Shown here in pieces: positions 44,792 to 56,295 of a stretch of DNA of 64,000 nucleotides. Under the pieces are notes generated by a model that was not told where the DNA came from, searched no databases, and saw nothing but the letters and a program-made list of their open reading frames with translations. This DNA is from UBA710 sp051656785. GTDB lineage: Bacteria; Bacillota_I; Bacilli_A; Mycoplasmatales; Metamycoplasmataceae. Made by a program: the position numbers and the translations under genes. The DNA lies in contig JBOFJK010000005.1 in the NCBI GenBank assembly GCA_051656785.1, forward strand, positions 23,068-87,067. The letters run 5' to 3'. Numbering within the stretch: position 1 is the first letter of the stretch; every line of letters starts with the position of its first letter.

Positions 44792-45710
44792 AAATATTAA
44801 CTAACTTGATTAAAAAATTTTCTTTTTGTAAATTAAAGTTGCCTTTATTCATAAATGTTTTTTTTAAATGATTAAGTTCAATTTGAATTCCTGAATAATC
44901 AAGTTCATTTTTCTTATATTCATTTATTAATTTAGTATGATTTGGAAATAAGGGAAATTTATCTTCAATAACTGTTAAAACTTGAAAATAAAAAAATTCT
45001 AAAATACTTATTGCATATAATATATTATCTTTTGTAATAAGATTATATAGATGAATTTTCATTTTCTCTGAACTCTTTATTCCTATTTCTAATGATTTCA
45101 TTATTTCCTTATATGTATTATCAAATTTTTTTATATCAATTTCTTTAGCTTTTTTTGAATTAGGAAAAATATTAGCGAATAATCTAATATATTTTTCATC
45201 AATATTATTTTCAACTAACTCATCCATTATTTCAGAAATAGTTTGTCTTCTGACCATAATATTTTGTGCTCTAGATTTAATTGTTGGTAGTAGAAAATCT
45301 ATTCTATTTGTTGTCATGATTATATGTGTATTTCCTGATGGTTCTTCCATGTATTTTAGCAGGGAATTTAATGAGTATTTATTTCCTAAATCAATATCTT
45401 TTATTAAAAGAATTTTTTTCTTATTCATAACTAAAGAACTATTAGACATATCTTTAATTGTAGAAATGATACTTTCTTTTGTGATTAAATTATTTTCTGG
45501 ATTAATAAAAAGTAAATCAGGATAATTTAATTCAGATAATGTTTTTGCTTTCATACATTTTTCATCTTCACAAATAATAATTTTAATTGCTTCAAAAGCA
45601 ATATTAAAAACATCTACTCCTAATTCTCCAAAAAATAAATAGGCATGAGAAAAAGAGTTAGTAAGCTTTGCATTTTCTATTACTTTTAATGAGTTAATTT
45701 TACTTGACAT
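44781..45710 (-). CDS. holB: DNA polymerase III delta' subunit
   Basis: Clamp-loader subunit of 309 aa, working with the DnaX protein encoded upstream. It has the RuvB/DnaX-like N-terminus NAKLTNSFSHAYLFFG, but no intact Walker A (GELGVDVF), as expected for the non-ATPase delta'. LLIKDIDLGNKYSLNSLLKYMEEPSGN, then IIMTTNRIDFLLPTIKSRAQ with the SRxQ arginine-finger motif, confirm the family. The gene order recR-tmk-holB is conserved in Firmicutes. Confidence 0.88.
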   Translation of the reverse strand: MSSKINSLKVIENAKLTNSFSHAYLFFGELGVDVFNIAFEAIKIIICEDEKCMKAKTLSELNYPDLLFINPENNLITKESIISTIKDMSNSSLVMNKKKILLIKDIDLGNKYSLNSLLKYMEEPSGNTHIIMTTNRIDFLLPTIKSRAQNIMVRRQTISEIMDELVENNIDEKYIRLFANIFPNSKKAKEIDIKKFDNTYKEIMKSLEIGIKSSEKMKIHLYNLITKDNILYAISILEFFYFQVLTVIEDKFPLFPNHTKLINEYKKNELDYSGIQIELNHLKKTFMNKGNFNLQKENFLIKLVNIYEE

Positions 45711-45756
45711 ATTTCTAAATTATAAAGTATTACTTTTTAAAATTAATTATATTCTT

Positions 45757-46401
45757 TCAAGACTTATAATCATTTTTATTTTTCATAAATTTTTTAAATT
45801 CATTTATAACTTGATTTCCAATTTCTTCAATACTAAGACTTCCATCAATAATGATAAATCTTTTTTTATCATTATTAATTACTTGATCATAACCATTTGC
45901 TATTCTTTCATAAAATTCAATTTCATTTTTTTCTAATCTATCCAATGTGGTCTTTTGTTTTGAAAGTCTATTCCTTGATTCTTTGGCGCTCACCTTAATA
46001 AAAAAAGTTAAATCTGGTCTTTTTTTATCAGTAACAATTTCATTCAATCTTCTTATTTTATCAATACCTAAATTTCTACCAGCACCTTGATATGCAAGTG
46101 AAGAGTCAATAAAACGATCACATATCACTATTTTCCCCTCTTTAATAGCAGGTTCAATTATTTTTGTTAAATGCATTCTTCTTGAAACTAAATATAGTAA
46201 TGCTTCAGACATAGGGTCAATATCATATTCAGGAGATAAAACAAATTCTCTAATGAATTCCGCTTCTTTAAGTCCATTTCCGCCAGGCTCTCTTGTAAAT
46301 ACAAAATTACTCTCCATATTATTTTCTTTTAAATATTCAAAAAGCTTTTTTATAGCTGTTGTTTTACCGGAATTATCTAATCCCTCAAAAGTAATAAACA
46401 T
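45757..46401 (-). CDS. tmk: Thymidylate kinase
   Basis: Phosphorylates dTMP to dTDP. The 214-aa protein shows the P-loop FEGLDNSGKTTA, the FTREPGG motif, DRFIDSSLAYQGAGR and the lid region SKQKTTLDRLE. The start overlaps the recR stop by one base (TAATG on the minus strand), pointing to coupled translation. Confidence 0.96.
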   Translation of the reverse strand: MFITFEGLDNSGKTTAIKKLFEYLKENNMESNFVFTREPGGNGLKEAEFIREFVLSPEYDIDPMSEALLYLVSRRMHLTKIIEPAIKEGKIVICDRFIDSSLAYQGAGRNLGIDKIRRLNEIVTDKKRPDLTFFIKVSAKESRNRLSKQKTTLDRLEKNEIEFYERIANGYDQVINNDKKRFIIIDGSLSIEEIGNQVINEFKKFMKNKNDYKS

Positions 46402-46982
46402 TATTGACTACCTTTTCTATTTTGAAAAGCATGCTTAAATGTTAATTTATCAATATATTCAATAGATGCTCCAACAGGAATGCCATTTGCTAAATGTGAA
46501 ACTTTGGTTATTTTAGAAAGATTTTTATCTAAGAAATTAGCAGTTAGAGTTCCTTCTATTGTGGCGCTTAATGCAATAATTATTTCATCAAATTTCTTTG
46601 TATATTTGGTTAATTCTGAAATATCAAAATCATTAATTTTTTCAAATTTATTATCAAAAATTATTGGAAAAACATAATATTTTCCATTAAAAAAATTTCA
46701 TTCTTCATATCTTGATATATCTTCAATAGATTCAACAATCATTAATTTATTTTCTCTGTTATTTGAAGAGCAAATAGAGCAAAGATCTTTGCTGGTATAG
46801 TTCTTGCAAATCTTGCAATTTTTAATATTATTTCTTAATTCATTTAGTAGTGTTAAAAATTCTTGAAATTCATCATCATTAAATTTTAATAATTGATGAG
46901 CCATTTTTTTACTTTGTTTGTTTCCAATACCAGTAAATTTTTGAAAAAATAAAGAAAGATTATTGATCTCTCTTGAGTCCAT
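46401..46982 (-). CDS. recR: Recombination mediator RecR
   Basis: Acts with RecO in RecA loading at gaps. The 193-aa protein has an N-terminal helix-hairpin-helix (FTGIGNKQSKKMA), a C4 zinc finger (Cys56, Cys59, Cys68, Cys71) and a Toprim domain with LMIVESIEDI and a final AHLANGIPVG-type loop. The frame crosses a UGA Trp at 46698. The start abuts the ybaB stop with no gap. Confidence 0.94.
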
Positions 46983-47273
46983 TTAAAATGATGCTCCTTG
47001 TTGATTTTTTGGGGAAATTTTTTCATATTCATCATTTATCAAGTCCATTATTTCATTAATTGCAATAATAATAATATCTTGAAGCATTTCTTTATCATCA
47101 GGATCAATAAGAGCATCATTTATATCAATTTGAGTAACTTCTCTATTCCCATTTGCTTTAATGATAATTCCTTGTTTTTCAACAACAAAAATTTTAGCCT
47201 TTAGTTCAGCTTCTTGTTTCTCCATTACTGCTTGCATTTTCTTTGCTTGTTCCATCATTTTTTTAATATCCAT
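46983..47273 (-). CDS. YbaB/EbfC nucleoid-associated protein
   Basis: A 96-aa DNA-binding protein of the YbaB family, typically encoded between dnaX and recR as here. The MMEQAKKMQAVMEKQEAELK start forms the long helix, and a central beta-region with ANGNREVTQIDIN follows. It binds DNA as a dimer in other bacteria, but its role is not well defined. It abuts recR. Confidence 0.93.
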   Translation of the reverse strand: MDIKKMMEQAKKMQAVMEKQEAELKAKIFVVEKQGIIIKANGNREVTQIDINDALIDPDDKEMLQDIIIIAINEIMDLINDEYEKISPKNQQGASF

Positions 47274-47286
47274 AATATGCTCTCCC

Positions 47287-49317
47287 TTATTTCCTTACTT
47301 TATTGAATATTTTACCAAAAATATCCATTCCCTTTTTTTCTGCATTTAATGTTTCATTTTCACTAATTTTATTCACTTCTCTTTTACTTATTGTCGGTAG
47401 TGGAGTTGGTTCAGGAAACTTATCTTTAGATTTTAATTCTTTAAATAATTCTGCTGAATCAAGAAAATTTTGTTTTGATATTGCAAAAAAGTGTATTTGT
47501 GCTCCAAATACCTCATATACAAAATCTTTAAAAATAGGAGTCACAATATTTTCTGTTAAAAATTCAATGGATTTATTGCTATCTGAAGAAACTAAAATGA
47601 AATTTCTAGATGAAATAATTACTCTACAACTTTCCAAATAACTAATTATTTCTGCATATCTAGGATTAACTAATAATAATCCTTCTGCTAACAACCCTTT
47701 CTTTTGTTGAACATCTGATTTATCTCCAAGCAAAAATAAATTTATTATATCTGGTTGAGTTAAAATTGCTGAACCTTCCTCTACTTCAGTTTTTTGGTTA
47801 TTATTAAATGAAAAATCATTATCATTAGTTGTTGTGGAAGTATCAAATAGTTTTGTTGCACTTGTTGAACTATTACTTATAGATTCTTTTACAAGTTCTT
47901 CTGCCGAAAATTCATTTGTATCATAAATAATACTTTCAGTATCTGTTTGACCTAATATTGAACCTTCAACACCATCATCGTCAATATTCGATTCATTAGA
48001 TAATGTTAAAATGTCAGTTACATCTTTTAGGATTTTATCATTTTTTAATTCCATTGTTTTATTTATATCTTGGTTATCAAAAATGTTTATGTTATCTTCT
48101 TTAATTACAAAGTTATCAGTGATTTCATTTATCTCAATAACCTCTTCTATTTTTTTATTATCATTAAGATATTTTTGTTCCATTGTTTGTGTTTGGGAGT
48201 TTGATATTCCATGATTTTCTTTAATAGTATTGAATGAAAGATTGTTGTACTTGTTGTTTAGTGCACAAATTTTAATAATTGCTATTTGGAATAACTGTTG
48301 TGGAATATCACTGTACTTCATTTCATGTGTAAGCACAATTAAAATATCAATAATTTCATAAACTAAATCAGGATTTATTTTTATTTGATTTAATGTTTGA
48401 ATATCAAATTCTTCAATAATTGATTCATCATTAGTTTTTGCATATAATAAATAATCTTTCAATAATCTAATTAAAGAATTTATTAGCCTCTGAATATCAA
48501 TACCTTGATCAATTAATTTATCGAAAAGTTTTAAAGCTAAACCGACAAAATTATCAGAGCAATAATTTAAAATTAAAACCTGATTTTCTTTTGAAATTAA
48601 ACCAAAAATTTCATTAATATCTTGTAATTTAATATTAGATTTAGAGAAAGCATTTATTTGATCAGCAATTGAAAGTGCATCTCTTAAAGAGCCATTAGAT
48701 AACATGGCAATTAATTCTATAACACCAGGAGCATATTTAATATTCTCTTTACCAAAAACATATTTAATTTGTTTTTGAATTGTTTCTCTACTTATTCTTT
48801 TGAAGTTATATCTTTGAACTCTACTTAAAATTGTTAAAGGTAATTTATCTGGATCAGTAGTTGCTAATATAAAGATAATGTGCTTCGGAGGTTCTTCAAG
48901 AGTTTTCAAAAGTGCATTGAATGCCCCTTTAGTTAACATATGAACCTCATCAATTATATAAATTTTATACTTAAATTTAGTTGGTGCAAATTTGATTTTT
49001 TCCCTTAATTCTCTAATTTCATTAATTCCATTATTTGATGCAGCATCTATTTCAATTATGTCAACTGAATTGTTAATAGTCATTATACAAGAAGGACAAG
49101 CAATTTCAACATCTACATTATGACCACAATTAATAACATTAGCAAAAATTTTAGCTACTGAAGTTTTCCCTGTTCCTCTTGGTCCTGAAAAAAGATATGC
49201 ATGAGATATCTTTTTTAATTTTATTAAATTAGTTAAAGTTTGAACAATGTGATTTTGTCCTTCAACCTCACTAAAATTGGCTGGTCTATATGTCCTGTAG
49301 AGTGCTTTATAATTCAT
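47287..49317 (-). CDS. dnaX: DNA polymerase III gamma/tau subunit
   Basis: Clamp-loader ATPase of 676 aa. Walker A GPRGTGKT is at 45-52, DEVHML at 123-128, and the sensor motif SRVQRYNFKR follows. The zinc module keeps Cys64, Cys74 and Cys77, but the usual fourth Cys is absent (CPSCIMT). Residues about 380-520 are a low-complexity acidic linker rich in Asn, Asp and Ser, and a small C-terminal tau-like domain follows. It heads the run dnaX-ybaB-recR-tmk-holB-rsmI. A TAAAAT box lies about 6 bases before the ATG. Confidence 0.94.
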   Translation of the reverse strand: MNYKALYRTYRPANFSEVEGQNHIVQTLTNLIKLKKISHAYLFSGPRGTGKTSVAKIFANVINCGHNVDVEIACPSCIMTINNSVDIIEIDAASNNGINEIRELREKIKFAPTKFKYKIYIIDEVHMLTKGAFNALLKTLEEPPKHIIFILATTDPDKLPLTILSRVQRYNFKRISRETIQKQIKYVFGKENIKYAPGVIELIAMLSNGSLRDALSIADQINAFSKSNIKLQDINEIFGLISKENQVLILNYCSDNFVGLALKLFDKLIDQGIDIQRLINSLIRLLKDYLLYAKTNDESIIEEFDIQTLNQIKINPDLVYEIIDILIVLTHEMKYSDIPQQLFQIAIIKICALNNKYNNLSFNTIKENHGISNSQTQTMEQKYLNDNKKIEEVIEINEITDNFVIKEDNINIFDNQDINKTMELKNDKILKDVTDILTLSNESNIDDDGVEGSILGQTDTESIIYDTNEFSAEELVKESISNSSTSATKLFDTSTTTNDNDFSFNNNQKTEVEEGSAILTQPDIINLFLLGDKSDVQQKKGLLAEGLLLVNPRYAEIISYLESCRVIISSRNFILVSSDSNKSIEFLTENIVTPIFKDFVYEVFGAQIHFFAISKQNFLDSAELFKELKSKDKFPEPTPLPTISKREVNKISENETLNAEKKGMDIFGKIFNKVRK

Positions 49318-49495
49318 AAAACAATTTTATCATTTTGTTAGTGCAAAATTTTAGAATTTGTCAATAATTGTATTTTTCCTTGAATAACTTACTATATTTT
49401 TTTAATAAATTAATCTTTTTAAAGTTATAAATTGAATATTTATATTATACTTTTTATTAATATAAAACAAATTTAAAAATTTAGAAAGATATAAG

Positions 49496-50833
49496 ATGAA
49501 TATAAAAAAACTATTAGTAAATGCTAAAGAATCAAAAGAAATATTTATAAGAGGTTGAATTATTGCAAATAGAGGTAATACAAAAATTAGATTTTTAAAT
49601 ATAAATGATGGTTCCACAATCACCCCCCTACAAATTGTTATTAAATCAAATATTTTGAATTTTACTAATATCGATAAATGAAGAATTGGTTCTTCTGTTG
49701 AAATAATTGGTGATTTTGTTAAAAGTAATAGTGACAAACAATCTTTTGAATGTGTTGCAAAAAAAATAGAATTATTAGCATTATGTGATGATGATTTTCC
49801 AATTCAAAAACAAGAAATAAATTTAGAAAATTTAAGGGAATCTCTTCACACAAGACATAGAACAAATATTTTAAGATCTGTGATGTTAATAAGATCAACT
49901 TTATCAAAAGAAATTCATAATTTTTTCAATAAAAATGATTTTCTTTATATGCATTCACCCATCATTACATCAAATGATGGCGAAGGAGCTGGAGAAACAT
50001 TCTCTGTTATTGATGAGACTAAAAAGGATTTTTTTCCAAGAAAAGCTACCCTTTCTGTAACTGGACAATTACATGCTGAATCATATGCTATTGGGTTTGA
50101 AAAAGTTTATACATTTGGACCAACATTTAGAGCTGAAAATTCAAACACAAAAAAACATGCAGCAGAATTTTGAATGCTAGAACCTGAAGTTGCTTTTTAT
50201 AAATTAAATGATGTCATAAAATTAGCTGATAATATGTTAAAAACAATAATAAGAAATACAATTAAAATACATCCAGATGAATTTAAATTTTTAGATGAAA
50301 AAAATGAGAATAAATTATTGAAAAATTTAAATTTATATCTTGATAATCCGTTACAAATTATGGATTATAATGACGCTATTGATGTTCTTAAAAAGAATAA
50401 GAATATTTTTGAAAATTCTAATATTGAATTTGGTATGGATTTGAATTCAGAGCATGAAAAATTTTTAGCTGAAATTCATTGCAAAGGACCAGTGGCAATT
50501 ATTAATTATCCGAAAGATTTTAAAGCATTTTATATGTATTTAAATGATGACAAAAAAACTGTGTCTGCTTTTGATTTGCTTGTTCCTGGGATTGGTGAAT
50601 TAATTGGTGGTTCTCAAAGAGAAGTTAGAATTGAAATATTGAAAGAAAGAATGAAAGATGCTAATATTGATGAAGAAGACTTAAGATGATATTTGGATCT
50701 TAGAAGATATGGTGATTCTGGTTCATCAGGCTTTGGATTAGGATTCGAGAGATTAATTATGTATGTAACTGGTATTGGCAACATTAGAGATGTAATTCCA
50801 TATCCAAGAACTGCAGGAAATTTAAAAATGTAG
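49496..50833 (+). CDS. asnS: Asparaginyl-tRNA synthetase
   Basis: Class IIb synthetase of 445 aa. It has an N-terminal OB anticodon-binding domain (EIFIRGWIIANRGN), then the catalytic core: motif 2 FGPTFRAENSNTKKHAAEFW and motif 3 GFGLGFERLIMYVTG, with the AsnRS-specific AENSNTKKH rather than AspRS motifs. EPEVAFYKL follows motif 2. UGA is read as Trp in GWI and EFWMLE. AGAAAGAT lies upstream of the ATG. Confidence 0.96.
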
Positions 50834-50840
50834 TTTATGT

Positions 50841-50846
50841 TATAAT
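50841..50846 (+). promoter_or_regulatory. Extended -10 box upstream of the glycosyltransferase-like gene
   Basis: TGTTATAAT, an extended -10 element, in the 76-base gap after asnS. It lies 63 bases before the ATG at 50910 and could drive the four-gene run to 56280. Confidence 0.5.
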
Positions 50847-50909
50847 TATTTGATATGCATCTACAAAATGTATAAAAATTTAAATTCATAAAGAAGTTAG
50901 GAAGTGAAA

Positions 50910-51899
50910 ATGATATCTTTAATTGTTCCAATCTATTCAAATGAGATAAACAAACATTTTTTTAATAGCATTTTGGAACAAAAATCAGTATTATTTGAGT
51001 TAATTATCTTAACAAATAACACATCAAAAGAATTATTGAATAAGTTTAATGAAATCGAAAATAAATCTAATATAAAATTGCAAGTCGTTTTCACAACTAG
51101 AAAAATAGGATTTAATGAAGTGATTGTTGAAGGTTGCAAAATAGCAAATGGAACTCATGGAATAATATTAAATACTAATGAAAAACTTTTGAATAATTGT
51201 GTTAATGATTTATCTGCAACTGTAGAAAAGAATTTAGATGCTGATATCTTTGAATTCAAAGCATCATTTAAAGGTTTTGAGAATTGAGTACCTCAAAAAA
51301 GATGTAACTTAAAGCAGAATTACACTTTTAAAATAAGTGAATATCCAGAAATTATTTCTTTTATATTCCCATTCATATCAAATAAGTTGTTTAAAATTTC
51401 TCTAGCTAATGAAATGAGTAAGAAAACATCTTATATTGAAACAACATCCCATTTATCACTGGAATTCTTATATTTATTATTTATTAATGCTAAAACATAT
51501 GTTTATATTAATAATACCTTTTGCAATATTTTTATAGAAAAGGAAGATATTCCTAATTATCAAGTCTTTTATAAAGAATGAAAAAGTATTAAAAGTAAAT
51601 ATCTTATTGAAAACAAATATATTCAAGAAATAGATTATGCTCAAGTTTTCTATAATGAAATGATAATACCTTTGTGATATACCCATAGAAAATTAATTGA
51701 TAAATTATCAAGTGTAACTGCTAGAAAAAATCTATTAGCAAAAATCTATGAAAAAAATAAAAAAATTAGAACTCAGGAATTTGCATCATTTAATTATACA
51801 AATAAATATATGTTTCTAAATTTACCTGAAACAGAATATCTAAATAAAGTAAATTCACTGAATGAATGAACAAAAATAGTCAAAATCCTTAAAGAGTAA
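50910..51899 (+). CDS. Divergent glycosyltransferase-2-like protein
   Basis: A 329-aa protein whose first 120 residues follow the GT-A (family 2) pattern: ISLIVPIYSNE, a second strand FELIILTNNTS, and FTTRKIGFNEVIVEGCKIANG. The usual DxD-like metal motif at the end of this module is replaced by NTNEKL. The remaining 200 residues show no recognised domain. The ATG at 50910 is preferred over GTG at 50904 because TTAGGAAG has proper spacing to it. It may glycosylate lipid, or may be a binding-only relative. It is followed 3 bases later by the RDD gene. Confidence 0.65.
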
Positions 51900-51902
51900 T
51901 TA

Positions 51903-52565
51903 ATGAAAACTATAAACAAACCTGCAGGATTTTGAATAAGGATTTTATCTATATTAATAGATTTTATAATATTTAGTATAATTGCAATCTCTTCATCACT
52001 TATTACCATTAAGAAAAATGATAATTCACTAATAATTATTCATTGAGGTTATTATGTTTGAATGGTATTGATTATATTAGAAATCATAATTCTATTTATC
52101 ATAATTCCAATATTATTAAAAGGAAGAACAATTGGTATGCTAGTTAATCAAATAAACTTTATTTCCTTGAAAGAAAAGCCTATATGATTAATGGTTATTC
52201 AGAGAAATCAACTATATTCATTTCTCTGAATATTTAGCATACTAGTTACCACGTCTTTCATTAATCCAGAGTTATTTCAAAAAATGTCAGATATATCAAA
52301 TAGACTTAATGATAAGAAAATAGTGTTAGAAGTTTGAGAATCGACATTAATAGCAATACCTGCAACAACTTCAGGAATAATTATATTTATCAATATATTT
52401 AGTGTTCTATCAATAAACATAAATAAAAATATGTATAGTCTTAATGACAGATTTGCAGAAATTCAAATGGTTTATTTGAGAAAATATATTGAGATCTTTG
52501 ATGAAGTCAATAAAGAAATTGTAAGAGAAAAAGTAAAAAGAGAAGAAATAATTTGAAAGGATTAA
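51903..52565 (+). CDS. RDD-family membrane protein
   Basis: A 220-aa membrane protein with the RDD-type start: PAGFWIRILSILIDFIIFS, followed by further hydrophobic helices and the segment KGRTIGMLVNQINFIS, which matches the family's short loop. The Arg-Asp-Asp pattern is only partly kept (the second and third residues are separated). The C-terminal 50 residues are a charged cytoplasmic tail. Function of the family is mostly unknown, though some members are transporters. It is 3 bases from both neighbours. Confidence 0.8.
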
Positions 52566-52568
52566 TTT

Positions 52569-54743
52569 ATGAATAAGGAAGAAAAAAATGTTTTTGATGC
52601 TCATATATTCAAACACCTTAATAAAGAGCAAAAAGCAGCCATTCTTAAAAATGATAGTCCCCTAAGAATTATTGCAGGTGCTGGTTCAGGAAAAACTCGT
52701 GTTTTAACTAGAAAAATTTCTTATTTAATCAAGAGAATGAATATAAAACCAGAAAGAATACTAGCACTTACATTTACTAATAAAGCAGCAAATGAAATGA
52801 AATCAAGAGTTGTTGAAATAATTGGCGAGGAAGGTGAGAAGTGTACTATTTCTACCTTTCACTCACTTTGTTATAAATTTTTAAGAGAAGAAATAACACA
52901 TTTAGATTATCCGCAGAATTTTATAGTTCTTGATTCTGCCGATCAAATATATGTTCTTAAGAAAATATATAAAGAAATTAATTTAACAAGCTCTTTGCTT
53001 TCTTATGCTTCAATTTTAAAATATATTTCAAAAACAAAAATTTTAGCATTAGCATCTCATATTCATGATGATAGAATTGAAAATGATACTGAAATTTTAA
53101 AAATGGATATTTTTCAAAAATATGTCGCTGAATTAAAAGAAAAAAAATATGTGGATTTTGATGATTTACTAATTTTAACTGATCAACTTTTAAGAAAGTT
53201 TCCAAAGATAAAAGAAAAGTGGTCAAACAAATTTGAATATATTCTTATTGATGAGTTTCAGGATACTTCTATTATTCAATATAATATCATTAAGTCATTA
53301 TCTAACTTAAAAAATATTACTATTGTTGGTGATCCTGATCAAACTATTTATTCATGACGTGGTGCTGATATTCATTTAATAAATAATTTCCACAAAGATT
53401 TTAAAAATACAATTACAATTACAATGGATATTAATTATCGTTCATCTAAAAATATTTTAAATGCAGCTAATAAACTTATTCGTTTCAATGAAGATAGAAT
53501 GCCAAAATCACTTAAATCTTCTGGCGAAAAAGGTGATCCAATTGAATTCCATTATGCATATTCACAAGAAGCTGAAGCGAGATGGGTTGTTGCTCAAATA
53601 AATGAATTAAAAAGAAATAAAGTTCAATTAAAGGATATTGCAATATTCTATCGTTCAAACTATTATTCAAGATTAATTGAATCAAGTTTAGTTGCAGAAT
53701 CTATTAATCACAAAATCTTTGGTGGTCAAAAATTTTTTGAAAGAACAGAAGTGAAAGATGTTATTTCCTTTTTATGAACAATATCTAAAACATCTCCACA
53801 AATACATTTGCAAAGAATAATAAATGTTCCAGCACGAAAAATTGGTCCTGTGACTGAAGCTAAACTTGTTCAATTTGCTCATGAAAAAGATTTACCACTT
53901 TATGATGCACTTATTGAGAATTTCAAGGTATTACCTGTTCCAAAAGAAACCAAAATTAATATTGTTAATTTTCTTAATGAAATTAGAAAACATAAAAGTT
54001 TTATTGAAAGAAATTTACCAATCAGTAAGGTTATAGAATCTTTTTTAAATTCAATTGGGTATATCAATTTAATTAAAGAAGATAATACTGAATCAGATTC
54101 TAAGCTAGAAAATATCCAGGAATTATTTAAATCTATTGATACATGACAATTAAAAAATCCTGCCTTATCATTAGAAGATTATTTAGGCGAAATTTCTTTA
54201 ATGAATATTTCTGCTGATGCTGAAGAAGATGCTATTAATTATGTGACTTTAATGACTATTCATGCTTCAAAAGGGTTAGAATTTAAAAATGTATTTATCA
54301 TCGGTTTAAATGAAGATGTTTTTCCTTCAGCTAGAATATCTCAAATAGAAGATGAAGATCAACAAAAAGTATATATGGAAGAAGAGAGAAGGCTTGCTTA
54401 TGTTGCAATAACGAGAGCAAAAGAAAAACTTTTCATATCAGGAGCTCGTGGTACAAACTTTATTGCTGATGTTATTAATCAAAAATATCCATCAAGATTT
54501 ATTTCTGAAATGGGAATTGATATTTCGGCTCATGTAAGTGATTTAACGGCAATTAGAAACTTTGAAAATGATATTAAAATTAGTAAGAATTATGTAATAG
54601 GCGATTTAATATCTCATATTTCTTTTGGAGATGGTGTTGTATTAGACATAGAAGGAGATAAAATTACTATTAAATTTAATAAAGAAGAAATTGGTATAAA
54701 ACAATTTCTTAAAAACCACAAATCTATTGAAAGGTTAAGTTAG
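52569..54743 (+). CDS. pcrA: UvrD/PcrA-type 3'-5' DNA helicase
   Basis: SF1A helicase of 724 aa for repair and for clearing proteins from DNA. It shows AGAGSGKTRVL (Walker A), LTFTNKAANEMKSR, IDEFQDTS (Walker B), VGDPDQTIYSWRGAD (Trp encoded by UGA), NYRSSKNI, MTIHASKGLEFKNVF and YVAITRAKEKL. Length and motif order match PcrA. The C-terminal Tudor-like end (GDLISHISFGDGVVLDI) is present. It starts 3 bases after the RDD gene and ends 1 base before the next ATG. Confidence 0.96.
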
Positions 54744-54744
54744 T

Positions 54745-56280
54745 ATGGATAATATAATTGTTTCAATATTTGTCATTATATTCATGATATTATTAATATC
54801 ACTTTGTGTTATTTTTATTGTAGTTATGATTGTCCAAAAGAAAAATGTATTAAAAACAAACAGTGGTATTTTCCTCATGGATATAGACTTAAAAAATAAT
54901 AGACTTAGAAAATATGACTTAGTTCAAATGATTGATGATACAGAATCTACAAAAAAAAATAGCGACGAATCCTTTAGTAAAGGTTGAATGGATATTAATG
55001 ATTTTTTAGACCACTTAACTGCTGAAAATAAAGAAAAATTCCTTACAGCCTTAGATGCTATAAAAATTAATAAAAAATATGTAAAGTTTATCATTAAAAA
55101 TGAAACAACTCCTAAATCTGATTATAATATTGAATGAGTTGTTGAATTTTTTCAAACCAATAAAGAAATAAATTCTACAGTCAAATGAAGTTATGTTAAG
55201 AAATTGCCAAAGGGATTGAGGATAATAACGAATGAGGATTTATTCCAAAATAAAACCACCTATAAATCTTTCATTGCTTTTAACTTAAGGAACAAGGATC
55301 ATAAAATTTTTAAAGAATTTGTAACAATATTGTTTGAGAAGCTAAAAATTAGTAATCTTGAGTTTTTTATCTCAAAAAACATAGTTATTTTAATAGTTTA
55401 TGGTGAAAAAAGTGAAAATGTTCAAGTTGAAATAAAGAAAATAATTGAAAAATTTGAAAAAATAAAAACTTCAAAAAATCTTGACGCATATTGCGATTCA
55501 ATAGCAGTAGTTGAAAGTAAGAATCTTTTTGATCAAAAAGATTTATTGAAAGTTATGAATCGAATTTATTTTTCACTCATTAAATCTACACAATTACAGA
55601 AAATATTTTATTTTAGTACTAAAAATATTTTCTTTAATGAATTTGAAGAATTCAAAGAAAATTATTTATTATTGAATGAGATGATCAAAAATAGAAATAT
55701 TGATTCTATCAAAATACCTATTAAAGATCATAAAAATAATAACAATGTTATTGCCATATATATGAAACCTAAAATTGATTATCCAATCAATTTCTGAATA
55801 GAAAAAATCCTTGAAAAGAATAATATTTTACCTTCAATTGAAGATGAATTTTTTGAATTGAAATTGGATACTTTTGAAAAATTAGACCAATATTTAATTG
55901 ATGTTAATGATTATGTTATATTACAAAATATTGATAAACTTAAACAATATAAAAGTATAGTTTTTATTGTTAAATTTCTTGAATCAACAAACCTACAAAA
56001 TTTTGAATTAATTGCTTTAACATTGAAATCTAATGGTATTAAATTTGGCATTAAAATAGATAGCATCGTTCCAGAAGTTATTACAGTCATTGAATCAATA
56101 ATGCCGCAAGCCATTATTATTAGTGAATCTTTGATTGATACAACAAATTTAAAGAAATATCTTCTTCTAGAACAATTAGTAAATTTATGTGCAAAAAATC
56201 CTGCCACACTAATTTATGAAAACCCTTCAGATTTTGAATTATCTAATAAAATGATTAACTATTATTATAAAGATAAATAG
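54745..56280 (+). CDS. Membrane protein with degenerate PAS, GGDEF and EAL-like regions
   Basis: A 511-aa protein, continuous with UGA as Trp. One N-terminal membrane helix is at about 5-30. Residues 41-155 look PAS-like. Residues 170-292 follow the order of a GGDEF domain, with EFFISKNIVILIV in the place of the GGDEF hairpin. Residues 375-500 resemble the second half of an EAL domain: LTLKSNGIKFGIKID, then MPQAIIISESLID, then NPATLIYENPSDFEL. These match the usual LxxxGxxxxxDDFG, PxDxxKID and AEGVE positions, but all catalytic residues are lost. It would thus be a non-catalytic relative. The assignment is by pattern only. It follows pcrA by 1 base. Confidence 0.7.
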
Positions 56281-56295
56281 TATTATTTATTAAAT

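Noticed and set aside
47332..47338. A AAA AAG slippery heptamer in frame near the end of dnaX, like the E. coli dnaX frameshift site.
   Set aside because: It lies about 16 codons before the stop, and a -1 shift would end within a few codons, giving almost the same protein. No flanking Shine-Dalgarno or strong hairpin was seen. Probably chance in A-rich sequence.
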